From NCBI GenBank assembly GCA_027449125.1, contig DAIDME010000102.1:32507-96506 (forward strand): DNA of 64,000 nt. Direction: 5' to 3'. The position numbers and the translations under genes were made by a program. The DNA is from Solirubrobacterales bacterium (GTDB taxonomy: Bacteria > Actinomycetota > Thermoleophilia > Solirubrobacterales > Solirubrobacteraceae). Each line of letters opens with the position of its first letter. Position 1 is the first letter of the stretch. The notes under the pieces are model-generated. The model did not search any database, was not told the origin of the DNA, and saw only the letters and a list, made by a program, of their open reading frames with translations. Shown in pieces: positions 1-10,439 of this stretch.

Positions 1-801
1 GCGCAGGGCCGCGGCGTGGGCGGCGCTGACCGCCTCCGCGAGCGCCAGCATCGGGTCTCGGCGCGCGTCGATCGGCGTCGTGCCGGCGTGCGCGGCCTCG
101 CCGTGCAGGTCGAGTCGCCAGCGCCCGTGCGGCATGATCCGGGTGCCGAGCGCGAGCGCTGCGCCCTCCCGCTCGAGCAGCGTGTCCTGCTCGATGTGCA
201 GCTCCACCAGCGCGCCGATCTGCGCGAGGCGCTCGGGTTCGGGCCCGATCCCGTCCGGGTCCACCCCGAAGGCGCTGAGCGCGTCGCGCAGGCTCACGCC
301 GTCACGGTCGCGGCGCTCCAGCGCCGCCGCCACGTCCAGAGTGCCGCAGAGCGCCCGGCTGCCGAACGTCGGGGAGTCGAAGCGCCCGCCCTCCTCGTCG
401 GCGAACGCCACCACCCCCAGCGTGACGGCGGCCAGCGGGCCGCCGTCACGGCCGCCGAGCTCACGTCGGCGGGCGGCCAGATGCACCGCGACGAACCCGG
501 CCACCACGCCCAGCGCGCCGTCGTAGCGCCCACCCTCGCGCACGCTGTCCAGGTGGCTGCCGCTCACCACCGCGCCGGGGCCGCGCTCGCCGAGCCACGC
601 CCACTGGTTGCCGCACGCGTCGCGCTCGGGCTCGAGGCCGAGCGCGCGTGCCGTCTGATCGAACCACCGCGCGGCCGCGGCCGCCTCGGGCGTCCACGCC
701 AGCCGGGTGGTCGCGCCCGCCGCGTCCAGGCCGATCGCGCTCAGCTCGCGGAACAGCCGCTCGAACAGCTCGTGGGCGTATGCGTGCTCGACCGGGTCCA
801 T
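1..801 (-). CDS. Zn-dependent M20-family amidohydrolase (allantoate / N-carbamoyl-amino-acid hydrolase type), 3' end off window
   Basis: The first 267 codons of a metallohydrolase read leftwards off the window. Visible motifs are GSHLDSVREGGRYDGALGV (metal-binding His/Asp), FADEEGGRF (the catalytic/bridging Glu pair), ELHIEQ and HAGTTP, which together define the allantoate amidohydrolase / N-carbamoyl-L-amino-acid hydrolase branch of peptidase family M20. These enzymes release ammonia or CO2 from ureido compounds in purine or pyrimidine catabolism. The ATG at 801-799 shares one base with the stop of the upstream rpiR-type gene (TGATG), so the two are translationally coupled. Substrate cannot be assigned from the N-terminal part alone. 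Confidence 0.88.
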   Translation of the reverse strand, partial: MDPVEHAYAHELFERLFRELSAIGLDAAGATTRLAWTPEAAAAARWFDQTARALGLEPERDACGNQWAWLGERGPGAVVSGSHLDSVREGGRYDGALGVVAGFVAVHLAARRRELGGRDGGPLAAVTLGVVAFADEEGGRFDSPTFGSRALCGTLDVAAALERRDRDGVSLRDALSAFGVDPDGIGPEPERLAQIGALVELHIEQDTLLEREGAALALGTRIMPHGRWRLDLHGEAAHAGTTPIDARRDPMLALAEAVSAAHAAALR

Positions 802-1655
802 CAGTCGACGAAGTACTCGCGCTCGTCGGCCCAGGCGTCGAAGCGCTCGAGCCGCTCGCGGGTCCGCTCCGGGACGACGTCTGCGACCGCCTCGAGCAGC
901 ACCGCCAGCAGCGCGAGCGGCGCGGTGGCCGCGTCGAAGACCAGGTCCGAGCTGACCGGCGCGGCGAGCGTGATGCTCGCGTGCGCGGCCGGCGGTGAAA
1001 GCGGCGAGTCGGTGAGCAGGACCACCTCCAGCCCCTGCTCGCGAGTCAGGTCCAGCACCTCGATCAGCTCGCGCGGGTGGCGTGGCATCGACACCGCGAA
1101 GAGCGCGGTGGCGCCGGCCTGCGCGCTGCGCGCGAGCGCGTCGAGCACCTCGGTGCGCGAGCCGGTCAAAAGGCGCACGTCGGGGTGGATCTTGGCGGCA
1201 AAGAAGGCGAACTCCGCCGCCAGCGCGGCCCCGCTGCGGCTGCCGTGCACGGGCATGACCGGGCTGCGGGCGAGTGCGCCGGCGGCATCTCGCACCGCGT
1301 CCAGGTCGGCGAGCTGGCGCTGGAGCTCGAGCAGCGAGCCGATCGCGTGGCCGACGGCGCGCTGCATCTTGTTCTGTGAGGCGGCGGGCGCCCCGCTGGG
1401 CGCCCGCTGCTCCAGCACGATCGACTGGAGCTCGCGCTGCAGCTCCGTGAAGCCGGCGTAACCGAGCGCCGTGGCCATCCGCGTCACCGACGGCTGGCTG
1501 ACCCCGACCTGCTCGGCCAGCTCCACGCTCGAGCTGAACGCGGCCTGCGGGCCGCGTTCGATGATGTGCGCGGCGATCCGCCGCTGCACCGGCGTGAGCC
1601 GCGCGCGGTCGAAGAGGTCGGCCAGCTGGCGGGGCGTGGCGACGGCTGGCTGCAT
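801..1655 (-). CDS. MurR/RpiR-family transcriptional regulator
   Basis: A 284-aa protein with an N-terminal HTH_6-type DNA-binding domain (residues about 8-80, including ELAEQVGVSQPSVTRMATALGY) followed by a SIS sugar/effector-binding domain (about 125-255; VHGSRSGAALAAEF). This is the normal RpiR layout and length. The regulator is immediately upstream of, and overlaps, the amidohydrolase gene, so it probably controls that catabolic operon in response to a pathway intermediate. The ATG at 1655 gives a standard N terminus. The effector is unknown. Confidence 0.9.
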   Translation of the reverse strand: MQPAVATPRQLADLFDRARLTPVQRRIAAHIIERGPQAAFSSSVELAEQVGVSQPSVTRMATALGYAGFTELQRELQSIVLEQRAPSGAPAASQNKMQRAVGHAIGSLLELQRQLADLDAVRDAAGALARSPVMPVHGSRSGAALAAEFAFFAAKIHPDVRLLTGSRTEVLDALARSAQAGATALFAVSMPRHPRELIEVLDLTREQGLEVVLLTDSPLSPPAAHASITLAAPVSSDLVFDAATAPLALLAVLLEAVADVVPERTRERLERFDAWADEREYFVD

Positions 1656-1683
1656 AGCCTGATACAGGCTACTGGAAGTCGGT

Positions 1684-3213
1684 ATGAGTAGCTACTGCGT
1701 CTGGCTCGGGCGCGGAGCGCGCCCACACCGTCGCTGGGTTTCCCTGTGCGCCACTTGCAGGGATGATGAATTGGGTGTAAACCATCAGCTGTCGGGGGTG
1801 ACGGCATGTGCGAGGCCCAGCGACCGAGGCGGAGGGACGTTGACAGCATGGCGGCGAACGAACCTTGTATCGGCTGAACCAGGCGGTGGTGCCGGTGCCG
1901 TCGTAGCGCGGCGGTTGCGTCGTAGCCAGCGGACCTGTGACCTGCTCACCGGGCTGGCGGACCGCGATGCCTTTGATCGCCTGAGCGTGGCGAGCGGGCC
2001 GGCGTGGCCGCGGTCCGTGCTGCTGCTCGACCTCGACCGTTTCCGCGCCATCAACGACGTGCATGGTTGTGCACTCGGGGACCACGTCCTGCGGGCGGTG
2101 GCCGCGCGAATGGAGGCGGTCTGCTCCAGCTGGCCGTCGGTCGTGCTGCTGGCCCGGCTCGCCGGCGACGAGTTCGCGGTCGTGCTCGAAGGCGGCGAGC
2201 GGGCCGCTTGCGAGGCGCTGGCGGAGGCGCTGCGCGACGCCATTCGGGAGCCGATCGCGGTCGGAGGTGTCCAGCTGCTGCTGGACGCGGGCATCGGCAT
2301 CGCGCTGCCCCACGGCGAGCTGACCATCTGGGAGCTCGCCAGCCGCGCCGGCGCCGCGCTCAGGCCGCTGAAGCAGACCGGGAAGCTTCCGCGCACGATC
2401 GTCTACGAGGAGGCCGAGCACGCGCAGCTGCTCGACCGCCTGGCACTCGGCCTGGATCTCCGCACGGCGCTCGCGGAAGACCAGGTGGAGCTCGACTACC
2501 AGCCGATCGTCGACCTCGGCCGCCGCTGCGTGATCGGCTACGAGGCGTTGGTGCGCTGGTCGCATCCGGAGCGGGGCCGGCTTGGACCGCTGACCTTCGT
2601 GCCGCTCGCCGAGGAGGCGGGGCTGATCGTGGAGCTGGGCGAGTGGGTGCTCACGCACGCCTGCGCAGAGGCCGTCGGTTGGCGTGGCAGGGGGCCGGCG
2701 CCGGCGCCGTTCGTGACCGTCAACCTGTCGGTGCGAGAGTTGGATGACCCCACCTTCGTCGCACGCTTCAGGGCCACGCTGGCGAACTCGGGACTCGCGC
2801 CCGAGCGGCTCAAGGTCGAGCTGACCGAGAGCGTGCTCGCCGCCGGGCTCGACCGTGTGGTGCCGCCGCTGAAGGCCCTCCGCCAGGCCGGCGTGGGGGT
2901 CCTGCTCGATGACTTCGGAACCGGTTACTCCTCGCTTCAGTACATCCGCGAGCTGCCGCTCGACGGCGTCAAGCTCGACCGGGTCTTCGCCAGCGACCTC
3001 GACGTGTCCGCCGGTGCCTGGACGCTCACGCGCGCGGCTGTCGGGATGCTCGGGGAGCTCGGCCTGGAAGTGATCGCGGAGGGGGTGGAGAGCGCCGCGC
3101 AGCTGGCGCAGCTGCGCTCGCTCGGCTGCCGCTTCGGTCAGGGCTATTACTTTGCGCGCCCGCTCCCGGGGTCGCGGGTGTCAGCTGAGCTTCCGGATTG
3201 CGAGCCGGCATGA
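1684..3213 (+). CDS. GGDEF-EAL bifunctional cyclic-di-GMP protein (start uncertain)
   Basis: A degenerate diguanylate cyclase domain (starting near DLLTGLADRDAF; signature AGDEF, first Gly replaced by Ala, no RxxD inhibitory site just upstream) is followed by a complete EAL phosphodiesterase domain. EAL residues are all present: EALVRW, NLS, LTES, DDFGTGYSSL, VKLDR, AEGVE and QGYYFARPL. The likely net activity is c-di-GMP hydrolysis, though A-GDEF cyclases can be active. No sensory domain or membrane segment precedes GGDEF. The first 60-80 residues at the ATG (1684) look non-conserved; GTG 1798 is an alternative start. The stop overlaps the next ATG (ATGA), which places the gene in a three-gene signalling operon. 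Confidence 0.88.
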   Translation: MSSYCVWLGRGARPHRRWVSLCATCRDDELGVNHQLSGVTACARPSDRGGGTLTAWRRTNLVSAEPGGGAGAVVARRLRRSQRTCDLLTGLADRDAFDRLSVASGPAWPRSVLLLDLDRFRAINDVHGCALGDHVLRAVAARMEAVCSSWPSVVLLARLAGDEFAVVLEGGERAACEALAEALRDAIREPIAVGGVQLLLDAGIGIALPHGELTIWELASRAGAALRPLKQTGKLPRTIVYEEAEHAQLLDRLALGLDLRTALAEDQVELDYQPIVDLGRRCVIGYEALVRWSHPERGRLGPLTFVPLAEEAGLIVELGEWVLTHACAEAVGWRGRGPAPAPFVTVNLSVRELDDPTFVARFRATLANSGLAPERLKVELTESVLAAGLDRVVPPLKALRQAGVGVLLDDFGTGYSSLQYIRELPLDGVKLDRVFASDLDVSAGAWTLTRAAVGMLGELGLEVIAEGVESAAQLAQLRSLGCRFGQGYYFARPLPGSRVSAELPDCEPA

Positions 3214-3663
3214 GCTCCAGCGCGGCCGCGCCGATCCTGTTGCTCGAGGACGATCGTGTGACCGCCACGCTGATCACCCAGCTGCTGGCCGCGCAGCAGA
3301 TCACCAATCCGGTGCGGGTCATGCGCTCCGGCGCAGCGGCGCTCGAGTACTTCGACCGCGTGGCGGACGGTGCGGAGCCGCTGCCGGTGCTCTGCGTGCT
3401 CGACCTCTCGCTGCCGGACGTGTCGGGCCTGGATGTTCTGCGCGCCATACGCGCGGCGCCTGCGCTGGCCGCGGCGCCGGTGATCATGCTGACCGGTTCC
3501 AGTGAGGACGCCGACGTGAGCTGCGCCTACGCGCTCGGAATCGACGCGTACCTGGTCAAGCCGGCGGGTCTCCACGGCCTGCCTGACGTGATCCGCGAGC
3601 TGCGCCTGCCGCACGAGTTGATCGCGCGGGACGCGCCCGGCTCGGCCGGTCCGGGAGACCACC

Positions 3664-3671
<8 letters not shown>
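3210..3671 (+). CDS. Stand-alone receiver-domain response regulator
   Basis: A CheY-like protein of about 153 aa, all receiver domain: acidic pair in LLLEDDRVT, phosphoacceptor Asp in VLCVLDLSLPDVSG, conserved Thr in IMLTGSSED and Lys in YLVKPAG. There is no output domain. The start is taken at ATG 3210, whose ATGA overlaps the stop of the GGDEF-EAL gene; an in-frame start 12 bases upstream is possible. It lies between a c-di-GMP enzyme and a hybrid histidine kinase and probably shuttles phosphate or acts by protein contact in that circuit. Confidence 0.9.
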
Positions 3672-5934
<2,263 letters not shown>

Positions 5935-6102
5935 GCCACGTGGCGCGCTTGCATACGGCGCCCTTGCGCCTCCGCGGCGTGTGCCGCCCCAACCGCTCGG
6001 ACTGCGCGTAGCAATCCGAGCGTGACGCCTCTGTGCCGCACGGTCCTCGCGGTAGAGTCGTGTGCGAGGTTGGTGGCCCTAGACCAGATCGGGAGGCGGC
6101 AG

Positions 6103-7473
6103 ATGTCCCCACAGGCAGGTACCTACGCGCAGGGCTCGGCGCTCCTGCATTTCGCGCGCAACGGCAACTTCGGCGCCGGCGGGCAGGAGCTGATGGTGCT
6201 CGAGCGGGGAGAGGGGGCGTACGTCTTCGACACGCACGGCAACCGCTACCTGGATGGCCTGTCGAGCCTCTTCTGCGCGCAGATCGGCTATTCCTACGGC
6301 GAGGAGATGGGCGCTGTCGCCGCGGCCCAGCTGCAGCGGCTGGCGTTCAGCACGATGTGGGGCACCGCCCACCCGGCCGCGCTCGAACTGGCCGACCGGC
6401 TGGCCGCGCTGGCCCCGGACGGGGTCGACCGGGTGTTCTTCACCTCCGGCGGGTCGGAGTCGGTTGAGGCCGCCTGGAAGATCGCCCGCCAGTACCACGT
6501 CGCCAACGGCGAGCCGCAGCGGCTCAAGGCGATCGCGCGCCACATCGCCTATCACGGCGTCACGCTCGGCGCGCTGGCGCTGACCGGCGTGCCCGGCTAC
6601 AAGGAGCCGTTCGGGCCGCCCGCGATCCACACCCGGCACGTCTCGAACACCAATGCCTTCCGCTCCGAGCTCGAAGGCGAGCAGCTGACCGCCAAGCTGC
6701 TCGCCGAGATCGAGGACGTGATCATCGAGGAGGGGCCCGACACGGTCGCCGTGATCGTCGCCGAGCCGGTCCAGAACGCCGGTGGCTGCCTGGTGCCGCC
6801 ACCCGGCTACTGGGAGGGGTTGCGGCGGATCGCGGATCGCTACGGCATCCTGCTGCACGCCGACGAGGTGATCACCGGCTTCGGCCGCCTGGGCGAGTAC
6901 TTCGGCGTGACCCGCTTCGGCGCCACCCCGGACCTGATCACGGTCGCCAAGGGGCTCACCTCCGCCTACGCGCCGATGGGCGCCGTACTGGTCGCCGAGC
7001 GCGTCGCCGCGCCGCTTTATGAGGACCGGCGCACGCTGATGCACGGCATCACCTTCGGCGGGCACCCGCTGAGCGCCGCGATCGCGCTCAAGAACCTGGA
7101 GATCTTCGAGCGTGAGGGCGTGCTCGAGAACGTGCGCGCCCGCGAGGACGGGCTGCGCGAGCGTCTTTGGCGGCTCGCCGACGAGCTGCCGATCGTCGGC
7201 GATGTGCGCGGCGCCGGCTTCTTCTGGGCCGTGGAGCTCGTCAAGGACGCCGATAACACGCGCTTCGACGCCGACGAGCGCGAACGGTTGCTGCGCGGCT
7301 ACATGGTGCCGGCGCTCCAGCGTGCGGGCCTGATCGCGCGCGCCGACGACCGCGGTGACTCGGTGCTCCAGATCGCACCGCCGCTGATCGCAGACGATGA
7401 TGTGCTCGATGAGGTCGTCGCGCGGATGCACGAGGTTCTGGTCGGAGCGCAGCACGAGCTTGCACTCGTATAG
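6103..7473 (+). CDS. Class III PLP aminotransferase (omega-amino acid:pyruvate type)
   Basis: A 456-aa fold-type I, class III aminotransferase. Motifs: cofactor-anchoring TSGGSESVEAAWKIARQYH, LLHADEVITGFGRLGEYFG (Asp contacting the pyridine nitrogen) and the Schiff-base Lys (about residue 283) in ITVAKGLTSAYAPMGAVLV. It probably transfers amino groups from omega-amino acids, diamines or beta-alanine to pyruvate or another keto acid. ATG 6103 is chosen because GGGAGG lies six bases upstream and homology begins a few residues later; the frame stays open further upstream to 6022. Exact donor is not predictable. Confidence 0.9.
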   Translation: MSPQAGTYAQGSALLHFARNGNFGAGGQELMVLERGEGAYVFDTHGNRYLDGLSSLFCAQIGYSYGEEMGAVAAAQLQRLAFSTMWGTAHPAALELADRLAALAPDGVDRVFFTSGGSESVEAAWKIARQYHVANGEPQRLKAIARHIAYHGVTLGALALTGVPGYKEPFGPPAIHTRHVSNTNAFRSELEGEQLTAKLLAEIEDVIIEEGPDTVAVIVAEPVQNAGGCLVPPPGYWEGLRRIADRYGILLHADEVITGFGRLGEYFGVTRFGATPDLITVAKGLTSAYAPMGAVLVAERVAAPLYEDRRTLMHGITFGGHPLSAAIALKNLEIFEREGVLENVRAREDGLRERLWRLADELPIVGDVRGAGFFWAVELVKDADNTRFDADERERLLRGYMVPALQRAGLIARADDRGDSVLQIAPPLIADDDVLDEVVARMHEVLVGAQHELALV

Positions 7474-8077
7474 CCGCGAGCGGCTGCTGGCGCACGGCCT
7501 GCGGCTCTCCTGGGCCTCGATCGGCTTCGGGCTGGCTGCCGGGTCGGTCTCGGTTGCGTCGGGGATCGCCGATCACAGCCTCGGCGTGCTGGCGGCCGGC
7601 CTTTCGGTGCTGGCCGACGTGTCCGGCTCGGTCGTGCTCGTGTGGCGGTTTCGCACCGAGCGCTCGGACCCGGCCCGTGCGCAGCGGGTGGAGGATCTGG
7701 CGGCTCGTGCGGTCGCAGGTGCGCTCGCGCTCATCGCGGTGGTGCTCGTCTACGAGTCGGTCAGCGCGCTGCTGTCCGGCAGCCACCCCGGGTCGAGCGC
7801 CGTCACGGTCACGGTGGCCGCCGTCTCGCTCGTGGTGCTCGGTCCGCTCGCCTACCTGAAGCGGCTGACGGCGCTGCGCCTGGCAAGCCACGCGCTGCGG
7901 GGCGACAGCACGCTGAGCGCGATCGGCGCCGCGACGGCGGGCTTGGCGCTGGTCGGCCTCGCGCTCTTCGACATCTTCGGCTGGTGGTGGGCCGACCGCG
8001 TGGTGGCGCTGGTGGTCGCCGCGGCGGCGGCGGCCGAGGCGCGCACGCTGCTGGCGGCGGAGCGAGCGGCGGGCTGA
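7460..8077 (+). CDS. Cation diffusion facilitator-like membrane protein
   Basis: A hydrophobic protein of about 205 aa with around five or six membrane segments and the CDF-like elements GIADHSLGVLAAGLSVLADVSGSVVLVWRF and LRGDSTLSAIGAATAGLALVG. It lacks the C-terminal cytoplasmic domain of typical CDF transporters and the HxxxD metal-site pattern is only partly kept (ADVS, GDST), so metal transport is not certain. The start is unclear: TTG 7460, inside the end of the aminotransferase gene, is the best in-frame candidate; the frame opens at 7397. Its overlap with the aminotransferase suggests co-transcription. Confidence 0.6.
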   Translation: MHSYSRERLLAHGLRLSWASIGFGLAAGSVSVASGIADHSLGVLAAGLSVLADVSGSVVLVWRFRTERSDPARAQRVEDLAARAVAGALALIAVVLVYESVSALLSGSHPGSSAVTVTVAAVSLVVLGPLAYLKRLTALRLASHALRGDSTLSAIGAATAGLALVGLALFDIFGWWWADRVVALVVAAAAAAEARTLLAAERAAG

Positions 8078-8133
8078 ATGACCGCCGTGCCGATCTGCGA
8101 CAGTCTGCGGGTGGACAGCGACGAGCGAGGTGG

Positions 8134-9069
8134 ATGGTGTCTCGAGCGGTGATGTTCCAGCGCTATGGGCCGCCGGAGGTGCTGGAGGTGGTGGACGTTG
8201 AAGCGCCCACCCCGGGCGACGGCGAGGTCCGGCTGCGCGTGCGTGCGGCGGGGATCAACCCATTCGAGAGCAAGCTCCGCGCTGGTCTGTTCGCCGGCCA
8301 GATCCCGGTCAGCTTCCCCGCGGCCCAGGGAACGGACGTCGCCGGTGTGGTCGAGTCCATCGGCGCCGGCGTGGACACGTTCGCGCCCGGAGACGAGGTG
8401 TACGGGGCGAGCGCGCGCCGCGGCAGCCACGCCGAGCTGGCGCTCGCCGTCCCCGGCCAGTTGCTCCGGCGTCCCGCGGCGCTTGACTGGGAACTCGCCG
8501 GTGGCCTGTGGACGGTCGCGAGCACCGCTGTCGCAGCCGTCGATGCGGTCGGCGTACAGGCCGGAGACCTCGTGGTGGTCGCGGGCGCGGCGGGCGCCGT
8601 CGGCTGCCTGGCGGCGCAGCTCGCGCGGCAGCAGGGCGCGAGCGTGGTCGGTGTGGCGAGTGAGCGCAGCCACGCGTGGCTGCGCTCACTGGGCATCCTG
8701 CCGGTCGCCTACGGCGACGGGATCGCGGAACGTCTGCGCGCAGCGGCGCGCGCCGCCGGCGCCGCGCTCGCCGCGCTGGTCGACACGGTCGGGGGTGGCT
8801 ACGTGGCGCTGGGTGTCGAGCTTGGGGTAGCGCCGGAGCGGATCGACACGATCGCCGACTTTGAAGGCGCCCGCGAGCATGGCGCCAAGGCCGACGGGCA
8901 GTCCGCCCTGGTGGACATTCCCGCGGCGGTCGAGCGCGTCGCGTCGCTGATCGTCGCGGGCTCAGTGGCGCTGCCGGTCGCCGCCTGCTTCCCGCTCGAG
9001 CGCGTGCGAGACGCGTACGAGCTGCTGGAGCACGGCCATCCGCCCGGCAAGATCGTGCTGACGGTGTGA
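8134..9069 (+). CDS. Zinc-independent medium-chain dehydrogenase / quinone oxidoreductase family protein
   Basis: An MDR-superfamily protein of about 311 aa: GroES-like N-terminal half (AAGINPFESKLRAG, GTDVAGVVESIGAGV, PGDEVYG) and an NAD(P)-binding Rossmann half with VVVAGAAGAVGCLAAQLA. The zinc ligands of alcohol dehydrogenases are absent, which fits the NADPH:quinone reductase (QOR) branch. The C-terminal PLERVRDAYELLEHGHPPGKIVLTV is the usual family ending. ATG 8134 is used; GTG 8137 or ATG 8152 are close alternatives. It stands alone and is followed by a small hairpin at 9078-9102. Confidence 0.88.
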   Translation: MVSRAVMFQRYGPPEVLEVVDVEAPTPGDGEVRLRVRAAGINPFESKLRAGLFAGQIPVSFPAAQGTDVAGVVESIGAGVDTFAPGDEVYGASARRGSHAELALAVPGQLLRRPAALDWELAGGLWTVASTAVAAVDAVGVQAGDLVVVAGAAGAVGCLAAQLARQQGASVVGVASERSHAWLRSLGILPVAYGDGIAERLRAAARAAGAALAALVDTVGGGYVALGVELGVAPERIDTIADFEGAREHGAKADGQSALVDIPAAVERVASLIVAGSVALPVAACFPLERVRDAYELLEHGHPPGKIVLTV

Positions 9070-9077
9070 TTGCCCGC

Positions 9078-9102
9078 GGGGGCGCAACCTTCCCGCGCCC
9101 CC
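9078..9102 (+). terminator. Possible terminator hairpin after the oxidoreductase gene
   Basis: GGGGGCGC (9078-9085) and GCGCCCCC (9095-9102) form an 8-bp GC stem with a 9-nt loop just after the stop at 9069. There is no long T tract, only GGGTTTC. Plausible but weak. Confidence 0.4.
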
Positions 9103-9210
9103 CGGGTTTCGTGAGTGAGACCGATGCGCTGCCCAGCGCGCGCTCGATCTGCACGCTTTGCTGCCGGATACCTGGGTTCGGCTGCTAGAAATAGCCAACT
9201 CTTGAAGTCG

Positions 9211-10413
9211 ATGATCCTGAGCCCGATTCGCCCCCTGCGCACCCTGGCGCCGCTCGCCGTCTGTGTCCTCGCGCTGGCGCTGCCCGCGGCCGCCTTCGCC
9301 GCAACTCACATCGTCAAGTGGAACCGCTCGGTGCTGCTCGACAACCCCAACCGCGGCGGTGGACTGGACGCGGTGAGCTGCGCCCCCACCGTGGCCGGCT
9401 CACGCGCACTGCTGTGCGTGGCGGCCGACGTCAGGGGGGACGTGCTGGTCTCCGAGCATCCTGCTCGCGCCGCCAGCTTCTGGCAGCGACAGGTGATCGA
9501 CCCGCCGATCGCGATCACGGGCGTGAGCTGCCCGTCGACGACGCTCTGCGTCGCGGTCGACGCGCACGGCCAGGTGATGCACACGCTCGACCCGCTCGGT
9601 GGAGCGAAGTACTGGACCCACCCGCGCAGGGTCGACAAGTCGACGCAGACGGGTGGCGGGTTCGCGGGCTTTGCGGCGATCTCCTGCCCGACCACGACAC
9701 TCTGCGTGGCGGTCGACAACTCGTCGAACGGTCAGGTGGCTGTGACCACCGACCCGACCGGCCCGGCCAGCGCCTGGACGCTCACGCCGCTCGGCAGCGG
9801 CGTGACGCTCGACGCGGTCAACTGCGTCTCCGCGACGTTCTGCATGATCGGCGGCAGCGACGGCTACTACAGCACCGATCCGACCGGTGGCGCTAGCGCC
9901 TGGAAGGCGGTCACCTCGCTGAGCGCCAGCGACTCCGTGATCGCCGCGGTCGACTGCAACACGCTCAAGCTCTGCGTCGGCGTCGGCTACGGAGACGCGG
10001 GTGCGGGCCTCGCGACGGCCAGCTCCACCCCCACGGCCGCGACCTGGACCAACTCGGCAGTAGGCTCGGACCCGCCGGCGCTGGGCGCGGGCGTGCTGGA
10101 TAGCGTGGCCTGCCCGCTGCGCAACTTCTGCGTGGCCGCGGACGCCGCGTCCAACGTCTACACGACCAACTTTCCGGTGCGCGGACACTGGAGCGTCGCC
10201 AGGCCGCTCAAGCGCGCGTCGCAGGCGACATTGAGCCAGATCTCCTGCAACCAGACGATCTGCGTGGAGGTCGACAACCGCGGCACCGTGACCTACGGCC
10301 TGGTCAAGGTCGTCCTACCGCGCAAGACGACGTCCAGCACGACCACGACCACGACCACGTCGCCCGGCAGCACAACCACCACCACGGGTACGAGCACCTC
10401 CACGACGGGCTGA
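9211..10413 (+). CDS. Secreted seven-repeat, Cys-paired beta-propeller-like protein
   Basis: A protein of about 400 aa with a signal peptide (LAVCVLALALPAAAFA) and seven imperfect repeats. Each repeat begins like VSCPSTTLCVAVD and carries two Cys 6-10 residues apart, often followed by a DP-x-x-W-x element. Repeats open near LDAVSC, ITGVSC, FAAISC, LDAVNC, IAAVDC, LDSVAC and LSQISC. The pattern suggests a seven-bladed propeller with one disulfide per blade. The last 25 residues are almost only Thr, Ser and Gly, a probable wall-spanning or glycosylated tail. ATG 9211 is chosen as the start of the signal peptide; the frame extends upstream to 9115. Function unknown. Confidence 0.75.
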   Translation: MILSPIRPLRTLAPLAVCVLALALPAAAFAATHIVKWNRSVLLDNPNRGGGLDAVSCAPTVAGSRALLCVAADVRGDVLVSEHPARAASFWQRQVIDPPIAITGVSCPSTTLCVAVDAHGQVMHTLDPLGGAKYWTHPRRVDKSTQTGGGFAGFAAISCPTTTLCVAVDNSSNGQVAVTTDPTGPASAWTLTPLGSGVTLDAVNCVSATFCMIGGSDGYYSTDPTGGASAWKAVTSLSASDSVIAAVDCNTLKLCVGVGYGDAGAGLATASSTPTAATWTNSAVGSDPPALGAGVLDSVACPLRNFCVAADAASNVYTTNFPVRGHWSVARPLKRASQATLSQISCNQTICVEVDNRGTVTYGLVKVVLPRKTTSSTTTTTTTSPGSTTTTTGTSTSTTG

Positions 10414-10439
10414 GCGGCAGCCCTCGATAATTCCGGTCG

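Noticed and set aside
16..1461. Long plus-strand open frame across the amidohydrolase/rpiR region
   Set aside because: Arg/Ala-rich antisense shadow. The minus-strand frames carry clear M20 and RpiR motifs.
1831..1850. GGAGGG followed by ATG at 1848 as a start for the GGDEF-EAL gene
   Set aside because: That ATG is out of frame and reaches a stop after nine codons.
10335..10410. ACC/ACG-rich repeat that looks like a short tandem array or CRISPR-like unit
   Set aside because: In frame it is the Thr/Ser tail of the secreted Cys-repeat protein; there are no spacers or cas genes.
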